Below, piece by piece: positions 15,642 through 24,354 of a stretch of DNA of 64,000 nucleotides. The stretch is from an uncultured Oscillospiraceae bacterium (GTDB lineage: Bacteria; Bacillota; Clostridia; Oscillospirales; Acutalibacteraceae), in NCBI GenBank assembly GCA_958448165.1, contig CAUDCW010000011.1, positions 1 through 64,000 of the forward strand. Direction: 5' to 3'. How positions within the stretch are numbered: the stretch's first letter is position 1; every line of letters begins with the position of its first letter. The position numbers were made by a program, and so were the translations under genes. Under the pieces are notes generated by a model. It made no database searches, was not told the DNA's origin, and worked only from the letters and a program-made list of their open reading frames with translations.

Positions 15642-18254
15642 GTGGGCGCACTTCCTTTGCGAGGTGCGCCTACTGATTTAGCAACCTCACAGAGAGGAAC
15701 AACCTATAACTACACTTATGACTCAAAGGGTAACGCAACGGCTCTTGAAGCAAAAAATCCTGATGGTGATATGTCGCTGAAGAGCACAGCTGAATACACT
15801 TCAAACGGAGCATTCCCGGCAAAAACAACAGATCAGGAAGGGATAGAAACAACATATAACTATGACCCAAACTCCGGTTTGCTTATGAGTGCGCAGGACA
15901 GCAGCACAACAACCTCATACACCTATGACGAAAATACAAATCAGCTTACATCTGTTACGGCTAAGTGGGACAGCTATGAAGACGAATATGCTACAAATTC
16001 ATATTCATACACAGCAGGAACAGGCAGAAACCTTACGCAGATAAGCCACAACGGTACGAACTACAACATAGAGTATGATAAGTTCAACAACAAAACAAAT
16101 TCTCTTGTCGGAAACCAGAGCCTTGCTCAGTACAGCTATGATTCAAACAACGGCATACTTCAAAGTGTGACCTACGGCAACGGCAATACGGTAAGCTATG
16201 CTTATGACAACTACGGCAACACAAGCGTGCAGAAGTACAACGGAATAGAAGCGTTCAAATGGTTCAGTGACAGAAGCGGAAGCGTCATAAGGCAGAGTGA
16301 TTTTATCAATCAGCTTGAAACAAGCTATGACTACGATACAACAGGCAGGCTGACACGCCAAACCACTCTTGATACCTCAAAAGCAAGCTCAACCGACAGA
16401 ACAAAGTATATGGTTGAATACGGCTATGACCTCAATAACAACATAACCAGGCTTGTGAATATCACGCCGAACGGGACAAAGACATTTAATTACACCTACG
16501 GTAAGGATAATTTCCTTGAAAAGTTTACAATCGGAACTAACCGCAGTGTTGATTATACATATGACGGACTGGGCAGGCTGACAGGTTCAACAATAACGAC
16601 TGCAAGACCGATAGAAACGTCTTATTCATATAAGCTTTCAAATCGCAACTCAAGCGGACAAACCCAATACAGAACAACCAAGATAAATAACGAGGTTATA
16701 GACGGTGAAGAATACCGTTACACCTACGATGACTCCGGTAACATCACGAAGATTGAAAGCGTTACGGTTGAAAACGGCAACAGAGTTGGAACAACGCTGT
16801 ATGTATATGATTATGACTCTTTCGGACAGCTCATATATGAGCGTGATTACATTCAGAATTTGTCAAGACATTATGATTATGATGAAGGCGGCAATCTGTT
16901 GAATGAAACCATAAATTACTATGATGGTTCAAATGGCGGTGTGCCGACAAGGACAGAAGACATAAACTATCGCTATACCGACACAAACTGGACGGACAAG
17001 ATGACATCATACAAAGGACAAACTATAACATATGATGAAATCGGCAATCCGCTTTCATATCGTGACGGAATGACAATGACATGGCAAAACGGCAGACAAC
17101 TTGCCTCTTTACAAAAGGGAAATAATAATATACAATATAGCTATGACAGCGAGGGTATAAGAGTAAGCAAGACCATAAACGGAGAAAAATGTACCTTTGA
17201 GTATCTGAATGGAATGTTGCTCTATGAAACAAGAGGCGACAAATACTTCCATTATTATTATGACTCAAACGGTACGCTCTGTGCGGTGAGTTATCGCTTA
17301 ACACCAAACGACGATGAAAATATATACTACTATACTCACAACTGGCGTGGTGATATTGTCGGTATATACACCGATGCCGGCGACCTTACAGCGAAATACA
17401 CATACGATTCTTGGGGCAATGTCACCTCTATCACCGACGGTAACGGCAACGCCATAACAAGCGCCACACATATCGGCAACCTCAACCCATTCCGCTATCG
17501 TGGGTACTATATGGATACCGAAACAGGTATGTATTACCTGATGAGCCGCTACTATGACCCGGTAACGCATAGGTTCGTCAATGCAGACGGCTATTTCCAG
17601 ACGGGCTTGGGTATCCTGGATGGCAATATGAATGCGTATTGCAAAAATAATCCGGTAAATTATTTTGATCCATTTGGTACAGACAGTTCCAAATCAATGC
17701 AAAAACAAATGTTGCAAGCAAACACAAATATATTGTTATTTGATGTTCTTTGTGCGGCTAAAATTGAAGCGGGTTATTCTGTAACATTTGCTGATTATAC
17801 TTACGAGTTTTCTATTGGTCCATTTGATATTTCCTCATATTCAAAAACAAGCTACTCTCTAAATGAACCAAATAATAACTTGTATGTGGATTTTAATCTT
17901 TCTGAGTTCTCAGCGAATATGCACAATAAGTTCTTAAATTATGATTTATCATATAATATAGATCAAAAGAGCATCTATGGGTTGCTTGGTGTAGAATACG
18001 ATAATTGTGTATGTTCTGTTGGACTTGGACGACAGTACAAAGATAAAGCAAGTAGTCTTTATTGGGATGTTACCACTAAACGTGAAGGCGGCTGGAGTGA
18101 TTCGTATGGTTACACGATTTCGATAAGTGATGAAAATAGCATGAATATTGCAAAAGGTGTCGCGGTGGTTGGTGTTACCGTTGCTTCTGTTTTAGTGTTA
18201 AGAGCTGTGTTAAGAGAACTTGTTGGAACTATTGGTATTTTGGTAGGTGCATAA
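15642..18254 (+). CDS. RHS/YD-repeat protein, 5'-truncated, with variable C-terminal tip
   Basis: The 870-residue product is a chain of YD repeats (SYDYDTTGRLTRQTT and many like it), the building unit of RHS toxin cages. It continues into the RHS-associated core (HNWRGDIVGIYTD to NPVNYFDPFGT, ending near residue 683) and a unique C-terminal domain of about 185 residues. That domain is AT-rich and ends in a hydrophobic helix (KGVAVVGVTVASVLVLRAVL). There is no signal peptide, N-terminal secretion module or ribosome binding site at the GTG opening. A short inverted repeat (GGCGCAC and GTGCGCC, 15645-15669) sits at the break. The 5' part has probably been lost, so expression is doubtful. Confidence 0.75.
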   Translation: MGALPLRGAPTDLATSQRGTTYNYTYDSKGNATALEAKNPDGDMSLKSTAEYTSNGAFPAKTTDQEGIETTYNYDPNSGLLMSAQDSSTTTSYTYDENTNQLTSVTAKWDSYEDEYATNSYSYTAGTGRNLTQISHNGTNYNIEYDKFNNKTNSLVGNQSLAQYSYDSNNGILQSVTYGNGNTVSYAYDNYGNTSVQKYNGIEAFKWFSDRSGSVIRQSDFINQLETSYDYDTTGRLTRQTTLDTSKASSTDRTKYMVEYGYDLNNNITRLVNITPNGTKTFNYTYGKDNFLEKFTIGTNRSVDYTYDGLGRLTGSTITTARPIETSYSYKLSNRNSSGQTQYRTTKINNEVIDGEEYRYTYDDSGNITKIESVTVENGNRVGTTLYVYDYDSFGQLIYERDYIQNLSRHYDYDEGGNLLNETINYYDGSNGGVPTRTEDINYRYTDTNWTDKMTSYKGQTITYDEIGNPLSYRDGMTMTWQNGRQLASLQKGNNNIQYSYDSEGIRVSKTINGEKCTFEYLNGMLLYETRGDKYFHYYYDSNGTLCAVSYRLTPNDDENIYYYTHNWRGDIVGIYTDAGDLTAKYTYDSWGNVTSITDGNGNAITSATHIGNLNPFRYRGYYMDTETGMYYLMSRYYDPVTHRFVNADGYFQTGLGILDGNMNAYCKNNPVNYFDPFGTDSSKSMQKQMLQANTNILLFDVLCAAKIEAGYSVTFADYTYEFSIGPFDISSYSKTSYSLNEPNNNLYVDFNLSEFSANMHNKFLNYDLSYNIDQKSIYGLLGVEYDNCVCSVGLGRQYKDKASSLYWDVTTKREGGWSDSYGYTISISDENSMNIAKGVAVVGVTVASVLVLRAVLRELVGTIGILVGA

Positions 18255-18263
18255 GGAGGAACT

Positions 18264-19010
18264 ATGTATTATTTAGTTAGAGGAATTTTGATTTTAATTA
18301 TATTATTATGTGCTTTTTTGGCTTTGGTAAAAAGCAAAAAACTCGTTTTTTTTACTAAAAAAAAGAACCCCGAAATATACCAACAGTTTAAGACAGACAA
18401 GCGATTCAAACAGTCTGTTTACGTAACAGATGTTGCTTTTATAGTCTTTCTATTAGCTATAATTGCTGCAACAAGTTTTCCGTTTGAGGGTTCCTTTGTA
18501 ACATTTGATTCAGTAAATGATTCATTAGCTTACAAGCTAATAAATACTGAAAATCTTTCAACTTATGATTATAGTGATTGTGTTTTTGTCGTTGATAATT
18601 CAAACGATAAAATATATTCTGTTACTAAAACAAACGGGCGATATAAGCTTGTTGATTATAATTCTGAGAATATCGAATATGTACAAGTTTCTCAGAGAGG
18701 GCGTGATGAAACAACAGAACCACTCAAAGCAAAATATAATAAAGATACAAATAAAACATTTTATTATGTAGGTGTAGGAGGAAAAGTTAAGCCGCATGAC
18801 GGAGCGGTGACATTCGATGGTAAAAAAATGGAATATTGTCGTTCGGAAGAACAAATATCTCTTGTAGGTTCTGCTACTTGGTATACTTGGATTTATTCCT
18901 TTATGGATGATTCTGAACCGAGATCACAAGCATCTATTTTTTCTGGAACTAAGGAGTTGCAAATATCCAAACTCAACCAAGTTTTCTTATGCCAAATACC
19001 TGAAAAATAA
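18264..19010 (+). CDS. Two-TM membrane protein, candidate immunity protein for the RHS tip
   Basis: The 248-residue protein has hydrophobic helices near 5-22 and 52-70, then about 175 residues that look folded and extracytoplasmic. It resembles no family I know and is unrelated to the two seven-TM proteins. AAGGAGG lies four bases before the ATG, and the gene starts 9 bp after the RHS stop. That tight coupling, next to a unique tip, is the reason for the immunity proposal. The AT-rich base use matches the tip, not the core. Confidence 0.58.
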   Translation: MYYLVRGILILIILLCAFLALVKSKKLVFFTKKKNPEIYQQFKTDKRFKQSVYVTDVAFIVFLLAIIAATSFPFEGSFVTFDSVNDSLAYKLINTENLSTYDYSDCVFVVDNSNDKIYSVTKTNGRYKLVDYNSENIEYVQVSQRGRDETTEPLKAKYNKDTNKTFYYVGVGGKVKPHDGAVTFDGKKMEYCRSEEQISLVGSATWYTWIYSFMDDSEPRSQASIFSGTKELQISKLNQVFLCQIPEK

Positions 19011-19085
19011 TAAAAATAATTTTAATTAAAGTTTGCTTCTAATTAATATAAAACTGAACTGACAGGATTAAACATACTACTTCAC

Positions 19086-19216
19086 ACAACTGGCGTGGCG
19101 ACATTGTAGGCATATACGCCGATGCCGGAGACCTTACATCAAAATACGCATACGATAATTTCAGGGTTAGGCGTGATTGGTTGTCGCTCAATAAGTTTGA
19201 GTTGATAAGACATTGA
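19086..19216 (+). pseudogene. RHS core remnant
   Basis: A third copy of the core junction reads HNWRGDIVGIYADAGDLTSKY, then AYDN. It then leaves the family for a short unrelated tail ending in TGA at 19214-19216. There is no start codon or ribosome binding site. It marks another broken cassette at the right side of the island. The rest of 19011-19409 holds a direct repeat of GGTAACTAAC (about 19217-19240), the right rpsI-end repeat and the pcrA terminator. Confidence 0.75.
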
Positions 19217-19276
19217 TCGGGTAACTAACCGGTAACTAACAAAAATGTTGATTTACGCGCTATAATACCGAGTTTA

Positions 19277-19345
19277 AAGTTCTCAAAGAGATAATTTTAT
19301 ATCACTTATCAGGAAAGTCCTTGGCTTCAAGGGCTTTCTTTTTTT
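19277..19345 (+). repeat. Right copy of the rpsI 3'-end/terminator repeat (candidate attR)
   Basis: It reads AAG TTC TCA AAG AGA TAA (KFSKR-stop), a diverged spacer, and then 34 bases (19312-19345) identical to the rpsI terminator at 12855-12888. The terminator itself is 19313-19345 and still looks functional. Confidence 0.7.
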
Positions 19346-19355
19346 GCAAAAATCA

Positions 19356-19392
19356 CCCCGGAATTAAGGTGCAAACGCCATTAATTCCGGGG
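19356..19392 (-). terminator. Terminator of pcrA
   Basis: A twelve-pair perfect stem (CCCCGGAATTAA arm, 19356-19367 with 19381-19392) is followed on the minus strand by TGATTTTT. Confidence 0.85.
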
Positions 19393-19409
19393 TTGTTTTT
19401 ACGCTTTAT

Positions 19410-21821
19410 TCACAGCTTCTCAACCTTTGTGTAATTCTGCATTATCCTCTTTGTGCCTACGGTGTCGAACGCAATTTCAAGCATTGTGTCGTTGCCCATC
19501 GGTGTTGCGGTTATAACCGTGCCTTCGCCGAATGCGGAGTGACGTAGCCTGTCGCCCGGCTTGAAGGTCTGACCTGCTCCTGTCGGCGCTGATTTTTTCG
19601 GGATATTCGGCTTCGGGAATGCACTCGGCTTGTTGCCGCCGAAACCGCCGAATCCGCCTGAAAATGTGTTCTGCCCGATTCCGACCGTGTTGCCGCCGAA
19701 GGAGGTCGGAAAGCTCGGTACGCTTGTGGTGTGCTCGAGAAGCTCGTTCGGGATTTCGTCAAGAAAGCGTGACGGACGGTTACGCTGGGTTGAGCCGAAC
19801 AACATTCTCTCCTTTGCGTTCACAAGATAGAGCGCTTCCTTTGCCCTTGTGATGCCGACATACGCAAGGCGGCGTTCCTCCTGCATTTCCTCTTCGCTCA
19901 TTATCGACTGCATACCCGGGAAGATACCGTCCTCCATTCCGGGGATAAACACAACCGGAAATTCAAGTCCCTTTGCGGCGTGCAGCGTCATAAGAACAAC
20001 GCAGTCAGCCTCTTGGTCATAATTGTCAACGTCCGTGAACAGCGATATTTCCTCCAAAAAGCCGCTGAGCGTTGCCTCGTCGGGGTTGTCGTCCTCGTAT
20101 TTTACTATGCTCGACAAAAGCTCGTCTATATTTTCAATTCGCTCGGCGTGGTCCTCTTTTTCGGTTTTCAGCCAGCTTATGTAATTTGTTTTCTCTAAAA
20201 CTGCGTGGTAGATTTCCTCTAAATCACTGCTGTCATCGTGCGCCATTTCGATAAGCGGCTCCATAAGCGCACAGAATTCCTTAAGCTTTGCGCTTGCCCT
20301 TTTCAGCGGAGCGTATTCGTCGCAGTTCTTGATAACCTCATAGATGCTTGTACCGATAACTCCTGCGATTTCGGCGGCGTGGTTGATTGTGGTGTCGCCG
20401 ATTCCTCGCTTTGGCTTGTTGATAATTCTCCTGAGCCTTACATCATCGGACGGGTTGTTGATAAAGCTTAAGTATGAGGTTATGTCCTTGATTTCCTCTC
20501 GGTCATAAAAACGGTGACCGCCGATAAGACGATAGGGGATAGCGTTGCGGCTCAAGCTCTGCTCAACCGAGTTTGACTGCGCCTTCATACGGTAAAGCAC
20601 TGCAAAATCGGAGAACTTCCTGCCCTTGCCGACAAGGTCGGATATAGTCTGCGCTATGTAGTTGCCCTCGTCACGCTCGTTTTGCGCCTTGTGCTGTATA
20701 ATCTTTTCGCCGCCCTTGTTGGCTGTCCACAGGGTCTTGCCCTTTCTCTCCTTGTTGTTCTTTATCACGTTGTTAGCCGCATCAAGAATAACCTGCGTTG
20801 AACGGTAGTTCTGCTCAAGGCGGATAACCTCTGCGTCGGGATAACTGTCCTCAAAGCTTAAAATGTTCTCTATTGTCGCACCTCTGAACTTGTAAATACT
20901 CTGGTCGTCGTCGCCTACAACGCAGATGTTCTTGTGTGCGTCGGCAAGCATACTTACAAACTTGTACTGCACTGTGCTTGTGTCCTGATACTCGTCAACC
21001 ATTATGTATTTGAATCTGTTCTGATAGTAGGAAAGCACCTCGGGAGCTTCCTCAAACAGCTTTACGGTGTTGAACAGCAAATCGTCAAAGTCCATAGCAT
21101 CAGAGGATTTCAGCTTTTTAGCGTAAAGCTCATAAATTTTTGCAACCGTCATTTCGAGGTTGTCGTTGCCTGCTCGCTTTGCGTATTCCTCGGGAGTTAT
21201 CATCTTGTCCTTTGCACGGGAAATTTTGTTGAGCGCAGTGCGGTGAGGCAGGATTTTTTCGTCAATATTCAGCGACTTCAGGCACTCCTTGACAACTCTG
21301 CGCTGGTCGTCTGTGTCATATACGGTGAAGCTGTGCGTGTAGCCGATTCTGTCGCCGTACTGCCTGAGCATACGGGCGCAGGTTGAGTGGAAGGTCGCCG
21401 CCCAGATGTCGTTGCCGCCCTCGGGGATTTTGGCGCAGATTCTGTCCTTAAGCTCGCCTGCTGCCTTGTTTGTAAAGGTTATGGCGAGAATCTGCCACGG
21501 CTGCGGTGCGCTCACGGCAAGACGGCGGGCAATTGCGTCGCTCGGACTTTGCTTTGTTTCGGCGCAGCACTTTATTTCTGTGATTTCATCTTCCGTGAGG
21601 TCATAGGGGATAAAGTCGCTGTTGTAGGCGATGCCGTATTTTATCAGGCTCGCAATACGGTTTACAAGCACGGTTGTTTTGCCGCTGCCTGCGCCTGCAA
21701 GAATGAGTACGGGACCCTTAGCCTTGAATATCGCCTTTTTCTGCATATCGTTCATATTGGAAACTTCGTTTTCCATAATCTGTTGTCTGTATTTTAAAAG
21801 CTCTTCCTTGGAAAAATTCAT
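19410..21821 (-). CDS. pcrA: ATP-dependent DNA helicase PcrA/UvrD
   Basis: This SF1A 3'-5' helicase for repair and replication-transcription conflicts is 803 residues long. Walker A GAGSGKTT is near 43-50, the DEYQDT motif near 283, GDDDQSIYKFRGA follows, and VVLMTLHAAKGLEFP and RRLAYVGITRA are in the second lobe. After a Gly-Phe-rich linker comes the C-terminal Tudor-like domain typical of PcrA (DRLRHSAFGEGTV). ATG at 21821 is chosen because GAGGT lies five bases upstream; an upstream TTG would overlap that site. The gene is monocistronic. Confidence 0.96.
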   Translation of the reverse strand: MNFSKEELLKYRQQIMENEVSNMNDMQKKAIFKAKGPVLILAGAGSGKTTVLVNRIASLIKYGIAYNSDFIPYDLTEDEITEIKCCAETKQSPSDAIARRLAVSAPQPWQILAITFTNKAAGELKDRICAKIPEGGNDIWAATFHSTCARMLRQYGDRIGYTHSFTVYDTDDQRRVVKECLKSLNIDEKILPHRTALNKISRAKDKMITPEEYAKRAGNDNLEMTVAKIYELYAKKLKSSDAMDFDDLLFNTVKLFEEAPEVLSYYQNRFKYIMVDEYQDTSTVQYKFVSMLADAHKNICVVGDDDQSIYKFRGATIENILSFEDSYPDAEVIRLEQNYRSTQVILDAANNVIKNNKERKGKTLWTANKGGEKIIQHKAQNERDEGNYIAQTISDLVGKGRKFSDFAVLYRMKAQSNSVEQSLSRNAIPYRLIGGHRFYDREEIKDITSYLSFINNPSDDVRLRRIINKPKRGIGDTTINHAAEIAGVIGTSIYEVIKNCDEYAPLKRASAKLKEFCALMEPLIEMAHDDSSDLEEIYHAVLEKTNYISWLKTEKEDHAERIENIDELLSSIVKYEDDNPDEATLSGFLEEISLFTDVDNYDQEADCVVLMTLHAAKGLEFPVVFIPGMEDGIFPGMQSIMSEEEMQEERRLAYVGITRAKEALYLVNAKERMLFGSTQRNRPSRFLDEIPNELLEHTTSVPSFPTSFGGNTVGIGQNTFSGGFGGFGGNKPSAFPKPNIPKKSAPTGAGQTFKPGDRLRHSAFGEGTVITATPMGNDTMLEIAFDTVGTKRIMQNYTKVEKL

Positions 21822-21942
21822 TTTGCACCTCAAAAATTAAATATAATCACAATATTCTATTTTACATTATTTCGCCCGCAATTTAAACCCACTTGAAAGA
21901 AAAAATATCGGGCAATATAATACTAAAAGTATAATTATACAA

Positions 21943-21974
21943 AACAAAAAAGTCTGCCCGTAATGTGAGCAGAC
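21943..21974 (-). terminator. Terminator downstream of the lipoprotein gene (22108)
   Basis: On the minus strand, stem GTCTGC/GCAGAC (21969-21974 with 21952-21957) is followed by a T6 run. It lies about 130 bp behind the lipoprotein stop. Confidence 0.7.
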
Positions 21975-22012
21975 CGTGTGTTTATGTTCAGCGGTGCTAA
22001 GCACCGCATTGT

Positions 22013-22100
22013 GGAGTTTGAAGAGTGGAGAGTGAAGCAGCGGTTGTCGCTTGCGGCTACAATTATCTCTATTCTAAATTCAAAACTCTCAACTCTTCAT
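22013..22100. repeat. Inverted heptad repeat element
   Basis: GAGT heptads (GAGTGGA, GAGTGAA at 22023-22036) face, across about 45 bp, minus-strand heptads GAGTTGA, GAGTTTT, GAATTTA and GAATAGA. It lies between a lipoprotein gene and its terminator. Confidence 0.65.
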
Positions 22101-22107
22101 TTGGCTT

Positions 22108-22662
22108 TTATGTTGTTGCCTCTGTTTCACTCTGCGCCTTCGACGCACTGTCAAGCGATGCCTTTTCTAAGTTTTTATCAAGCATCTGCTGTTTTGTTTC
22201 GTCGTCGGCAACATCTGTCTGGTCCATATTGTGATAGTTTAAGAAGTAACTGCGATAGCCATTGTTTGTTTTCTCACTCTTTATAAAAGCAAGCACCGTG
22301 CGCTCCATCGGCTCGCCGCTGTTAAGCACAGCGTTGATTTTAAGCGTTGCGACGTCGCCGCCGTCATAGCTTGAAATATCATATGATTTAACCTCAAGCG
22401 TGTTTACGGTTTCGTTGCCTTCTTTTGTTATTTCTTTTTTCAGAATGTCGGGGATAACCTCTTTAATCAGCTTATCGGCAGATTTTTCGGCGGTTTCTCC
22501 GTCGGCGTAATATTCGCCATTGAGTCCAGGATATTCTATCAGCACACTCCGGCTGGGATTGATTTTTGAATTGTTCAAATCGCCGGCGCCGCTGTCGCCG
22601 CATCCGAAAAGAGCAAGAGCAACCGCAATTACGGCGGCACTCAGGGCAAATAATTTTTTCAT
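22108..22662 (-). CDS. Small secreted lipoprotein
   Basis: The 184-residue product starts MKKLFALSAAVIAVALALFG, then Cys21 of a lipobox. The ATG at 22662 has AGGCAGGA upstream and begins the signal peptide. The mature part contains a YPGLNGEYYADGETAEK segment, a probable alpha/beta domain and an acidic, Ser/Thr-rich tail (SETEATT). The fold resembles small Clostridial lipoproteins of unknown role. It is followed by the terminator at 21943-21974 and lies about 35 bp after the glycosyltransferase gene, so co-transcription is likely. Confidence 0.7.
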   Translation of the reverse strand: MKKLFALSAAVIAVALALFGCGDSGAGDLNNSKINPSRSVLIEYPGLNGEYYADGETAEKSADKLIKEVIPDILKKEITKEGNETVNTLEVKSYDISSYDGGDVATLKINAVLNSGEPMERTVLAFIKSEKTNNGYRSYFLNYHNMDQTDVADDETKQQMLDKNLEKASLDSASKAQSETEATT

Positions 22663-22698
22663 AACGTCCTGCCTTTCAAACAAGAAAATGTATTTTTG

Positions 22699-23640
22699 TT
22701 ATTTAATGAATTTTTCAACAATAAACCTTGGGCGATGCTTTGTTTCAAGATAAATTTTGCCGATGTATTCGCCGATTATGCCGATGGCGAGAAGCTGAAG
22801 TCCGCCGAGCGCCCATATTGAAACAATCAGGCTTGTCCAGCCGAGAGTCGTCTGCCCCGTAAAATGGGAAATAAGCGAGTAAATGAGCATTAATATACTT
22901 ACAATAAATACAAGTGCGCCGAGCACCGTGATAAAGCGTATCGGCTTTATGCTAAGCGAGGTTACACCCTGCCATGCAAGCGCAAGCATCTTTTTAAGCG
23001 GATATTTGCTCTCGCCGGCAAGACGCTCAAGGCGTTCATATTCAACCGTGTCGGTTTTAAAGCCTATCATCGGCACCATACCTCTTAAAAACAGGTTGAC
23101 CTCGCCGAAGTTTTCAAATTCATCAAGCGCACGCTTGCTCATAAGTCTGTAGTCGGCGTGGTTGAACACAACCTCAGCGCCGAGCAATCTGAGTATCTTG
23201 TAAAATCCCTCTGCCGTAAATCGCTTGAAAAACGTGTCGGTCTTGCGCTTGCTTCTTACGCCGTAAACAATGTCACAGCCGTTTTCGTATTTTTCGAGCA
23301 TTTCATCAAATGCGTTGATGTCGTCCTGCAGGTCTGCATCAATTGAAATTACGGCGTCGGCATATTTCTTTGCAACCATAAGTCCGCCGTAAAGTGCATT
23401 CTGGTGACCTCGGTTTCGTGACATTTTCAGTCCTATTACAAGTTCGTGCTCGATGTGAAGGCTTTCAATAATCTTCCATGTATTGTCCTTTGAGCCGTCG
23501 TCGATATACATTATTCTGCTGTCATGCGAAATTTTGCCGCTGTCAATCAGCGACTGCATTTTGCATATAAGCTTATTTGTCGTGTCCTCAAGTATTTCCT
23601 CTTCGTTATAGCAGGGAACGGCAAGATATAACGTAGTCAA
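22699..23640 (-). CDS. Family 2 glycosyltransferase, GtrB/DPM1-like
   Basis: The 313-residue enzyme has a GT-A domain with VPCYNEEE at the start, MYIDDGSKDNTW and the metal-binding SIDADLQDD. It ends in two C-terminal membrane helices (about 232-290). This architecture is that of enzymes that transfer a sugar from a nucleotide to a polyprenyl phosphate, for cell-wall or polymer glycosylation. The start is a TTG at 23640 with AAGGTGG six bases before. The acceptor and sugar cannot be read from the sequence. Confidence 0.9.
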   Translation of the reverse strand: MTTLYLAVPCYNEEEILEDTTNKLICKMQSLIDSGKISHDSRIMYIDDGSKDNTWKIIESLHIEHELVIGLKMSRNRGHQNALYGGLMVAKKYADAVISIDADLQDDINAFDEMLEKYENGCDIVYGVRSKRKTDTFFKRFTAEGFYKILRLLGAEVVFNHADYRLMSKRALDEFENFGEVNLFLRGMVPMIGFKTDTVEYERLERLAGESKYPLKKMLALAWQGVTSLSIKPIRFITVLGALVFIVSILMLIYSLISHFTGQTTLGWTSLIVSIWALGGLQLLAIGIIGEYIGKIYLETKHRPRFIVEKFIK

Positions 23641-23872
23641 ATTTTTCCACCTTAACTTTATATAAGATTTTTTAACAGATATATATTCTACATTAAGACA
23701 AGGCTTTTATCAATAATTATTTGTACCGAATTTGTCGTGGATAAGCGCAATAAATTTGTGCGTGGGTGCACTTTGAAATAATCTGAAATTAAACATATAC
23801 CGGTTACAGATATTGTAGCCAATCCGTGCGTCGTGCTTCAACTCGGTTATGCACAAAAACCTACCTATTTAT

Positions 23873-24030
23873 AATAAGATTAGAGCATTACACAAAAAAG
23901 AATTATCAATCAAGGTGATGTTGCTGAAATTTTAACAAACACAAGATATAGAAAAATCAACCATAGTTGAATTGTGAAAAATATGTAAAAATAGTATAAT
24001 ATTTATGTTATTGGAAATATATATAATAGG
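23873..24030 (+). pseudogene. Decayed XRE-family HTH regulator
   Basis: Reading across frame changes gives NKIRALHKKELSIK, then GDVAEILTN, then VEL and KICKN. This is the usual order of a Cro/CI-type helix-turn-helix (KIR.LR...L.Q.DVAEIL). At least one frameshift and several stops interrupt it. The remainder of the 444 bp gap (23641-24084) shows nothing else except an AT-rich promoter-like stretch before the DUF6514 gene. Confidence 0.5.
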
Positions 24031-24084
24031 TTTTCGGAATAAACGCAGTTTGTCTTGAGTGTTTTATTTGGAGGAAGTATGGCA

Positions 24085-24354
24085 ATGTGTGTTCGGACAA
24101 AAAAAGAAAATTGCTATTCTATTGTTGATTTGAGCGATTCAGAGAATAAAAAAAGAATAAACGACAGGTACGCTATAAAGGCGTCGGGTAAAGACGGCAG
24201 GGTTACGGTTATTGACGGTGTGACGGATGACAAGCAGTTTGCAGAGAGCATCATCGGCTTTCTTAACGAGAATGATGTGTATCCCGAACACCTTGAGCAG
24301 ATTCTTGAAGAAATACTCTGCGGCTGGATTTGCCTTGAGGGTTCTTATGTGTAA
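24085..24354 (+). CDS. DUF6514 family small protein
   Basis: The 89-residue protein contains RYAIKASGKDGRVTVIDGVT, followed by D...F...I..LNENDVYPEHLEQILEEIL. That is the pattern of the Clostridial DUF6514 family, whose function is unknown. The ATG at 24085 has GGAGGA nine bases before it; the ATG at 24079 is only about three bases away. It stands alone between AT-rich spacers. The short central acidic segment and C-terminal helix suggest a small cytoplasmic protein. Confidence 0.7.
   Translation: MCVRTKKENCYSIVDLSDSENKKRINDRYAIKASGKDGRVTVIDGVTDDKQFAESIIGFLNENDVYPEHLEQILEEILCGWICLEGSYV

Larger units (their letters stand above)
12821..19345 (+). mobile_element. RHS/polymorphic-toxin island inserted at the rpsI 3' end
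   Basis: The segment between the two rpsI-end repeats contains only RHS fragments and membrane-protein genes, all on the plus strand. The sequence outside the repeats is housekeeping: rpsI on the left and the pcrA terminator and gene on the right. The right-hand repeat still reads KFSKR-stop in frame, as expected if an element carried an imitation of the rpsI end. No integrase is left. Ribosomal-protein gene ends are known targets of tyrosine integrases, but assigning this island to that process is inference. Confidence 0.55.
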
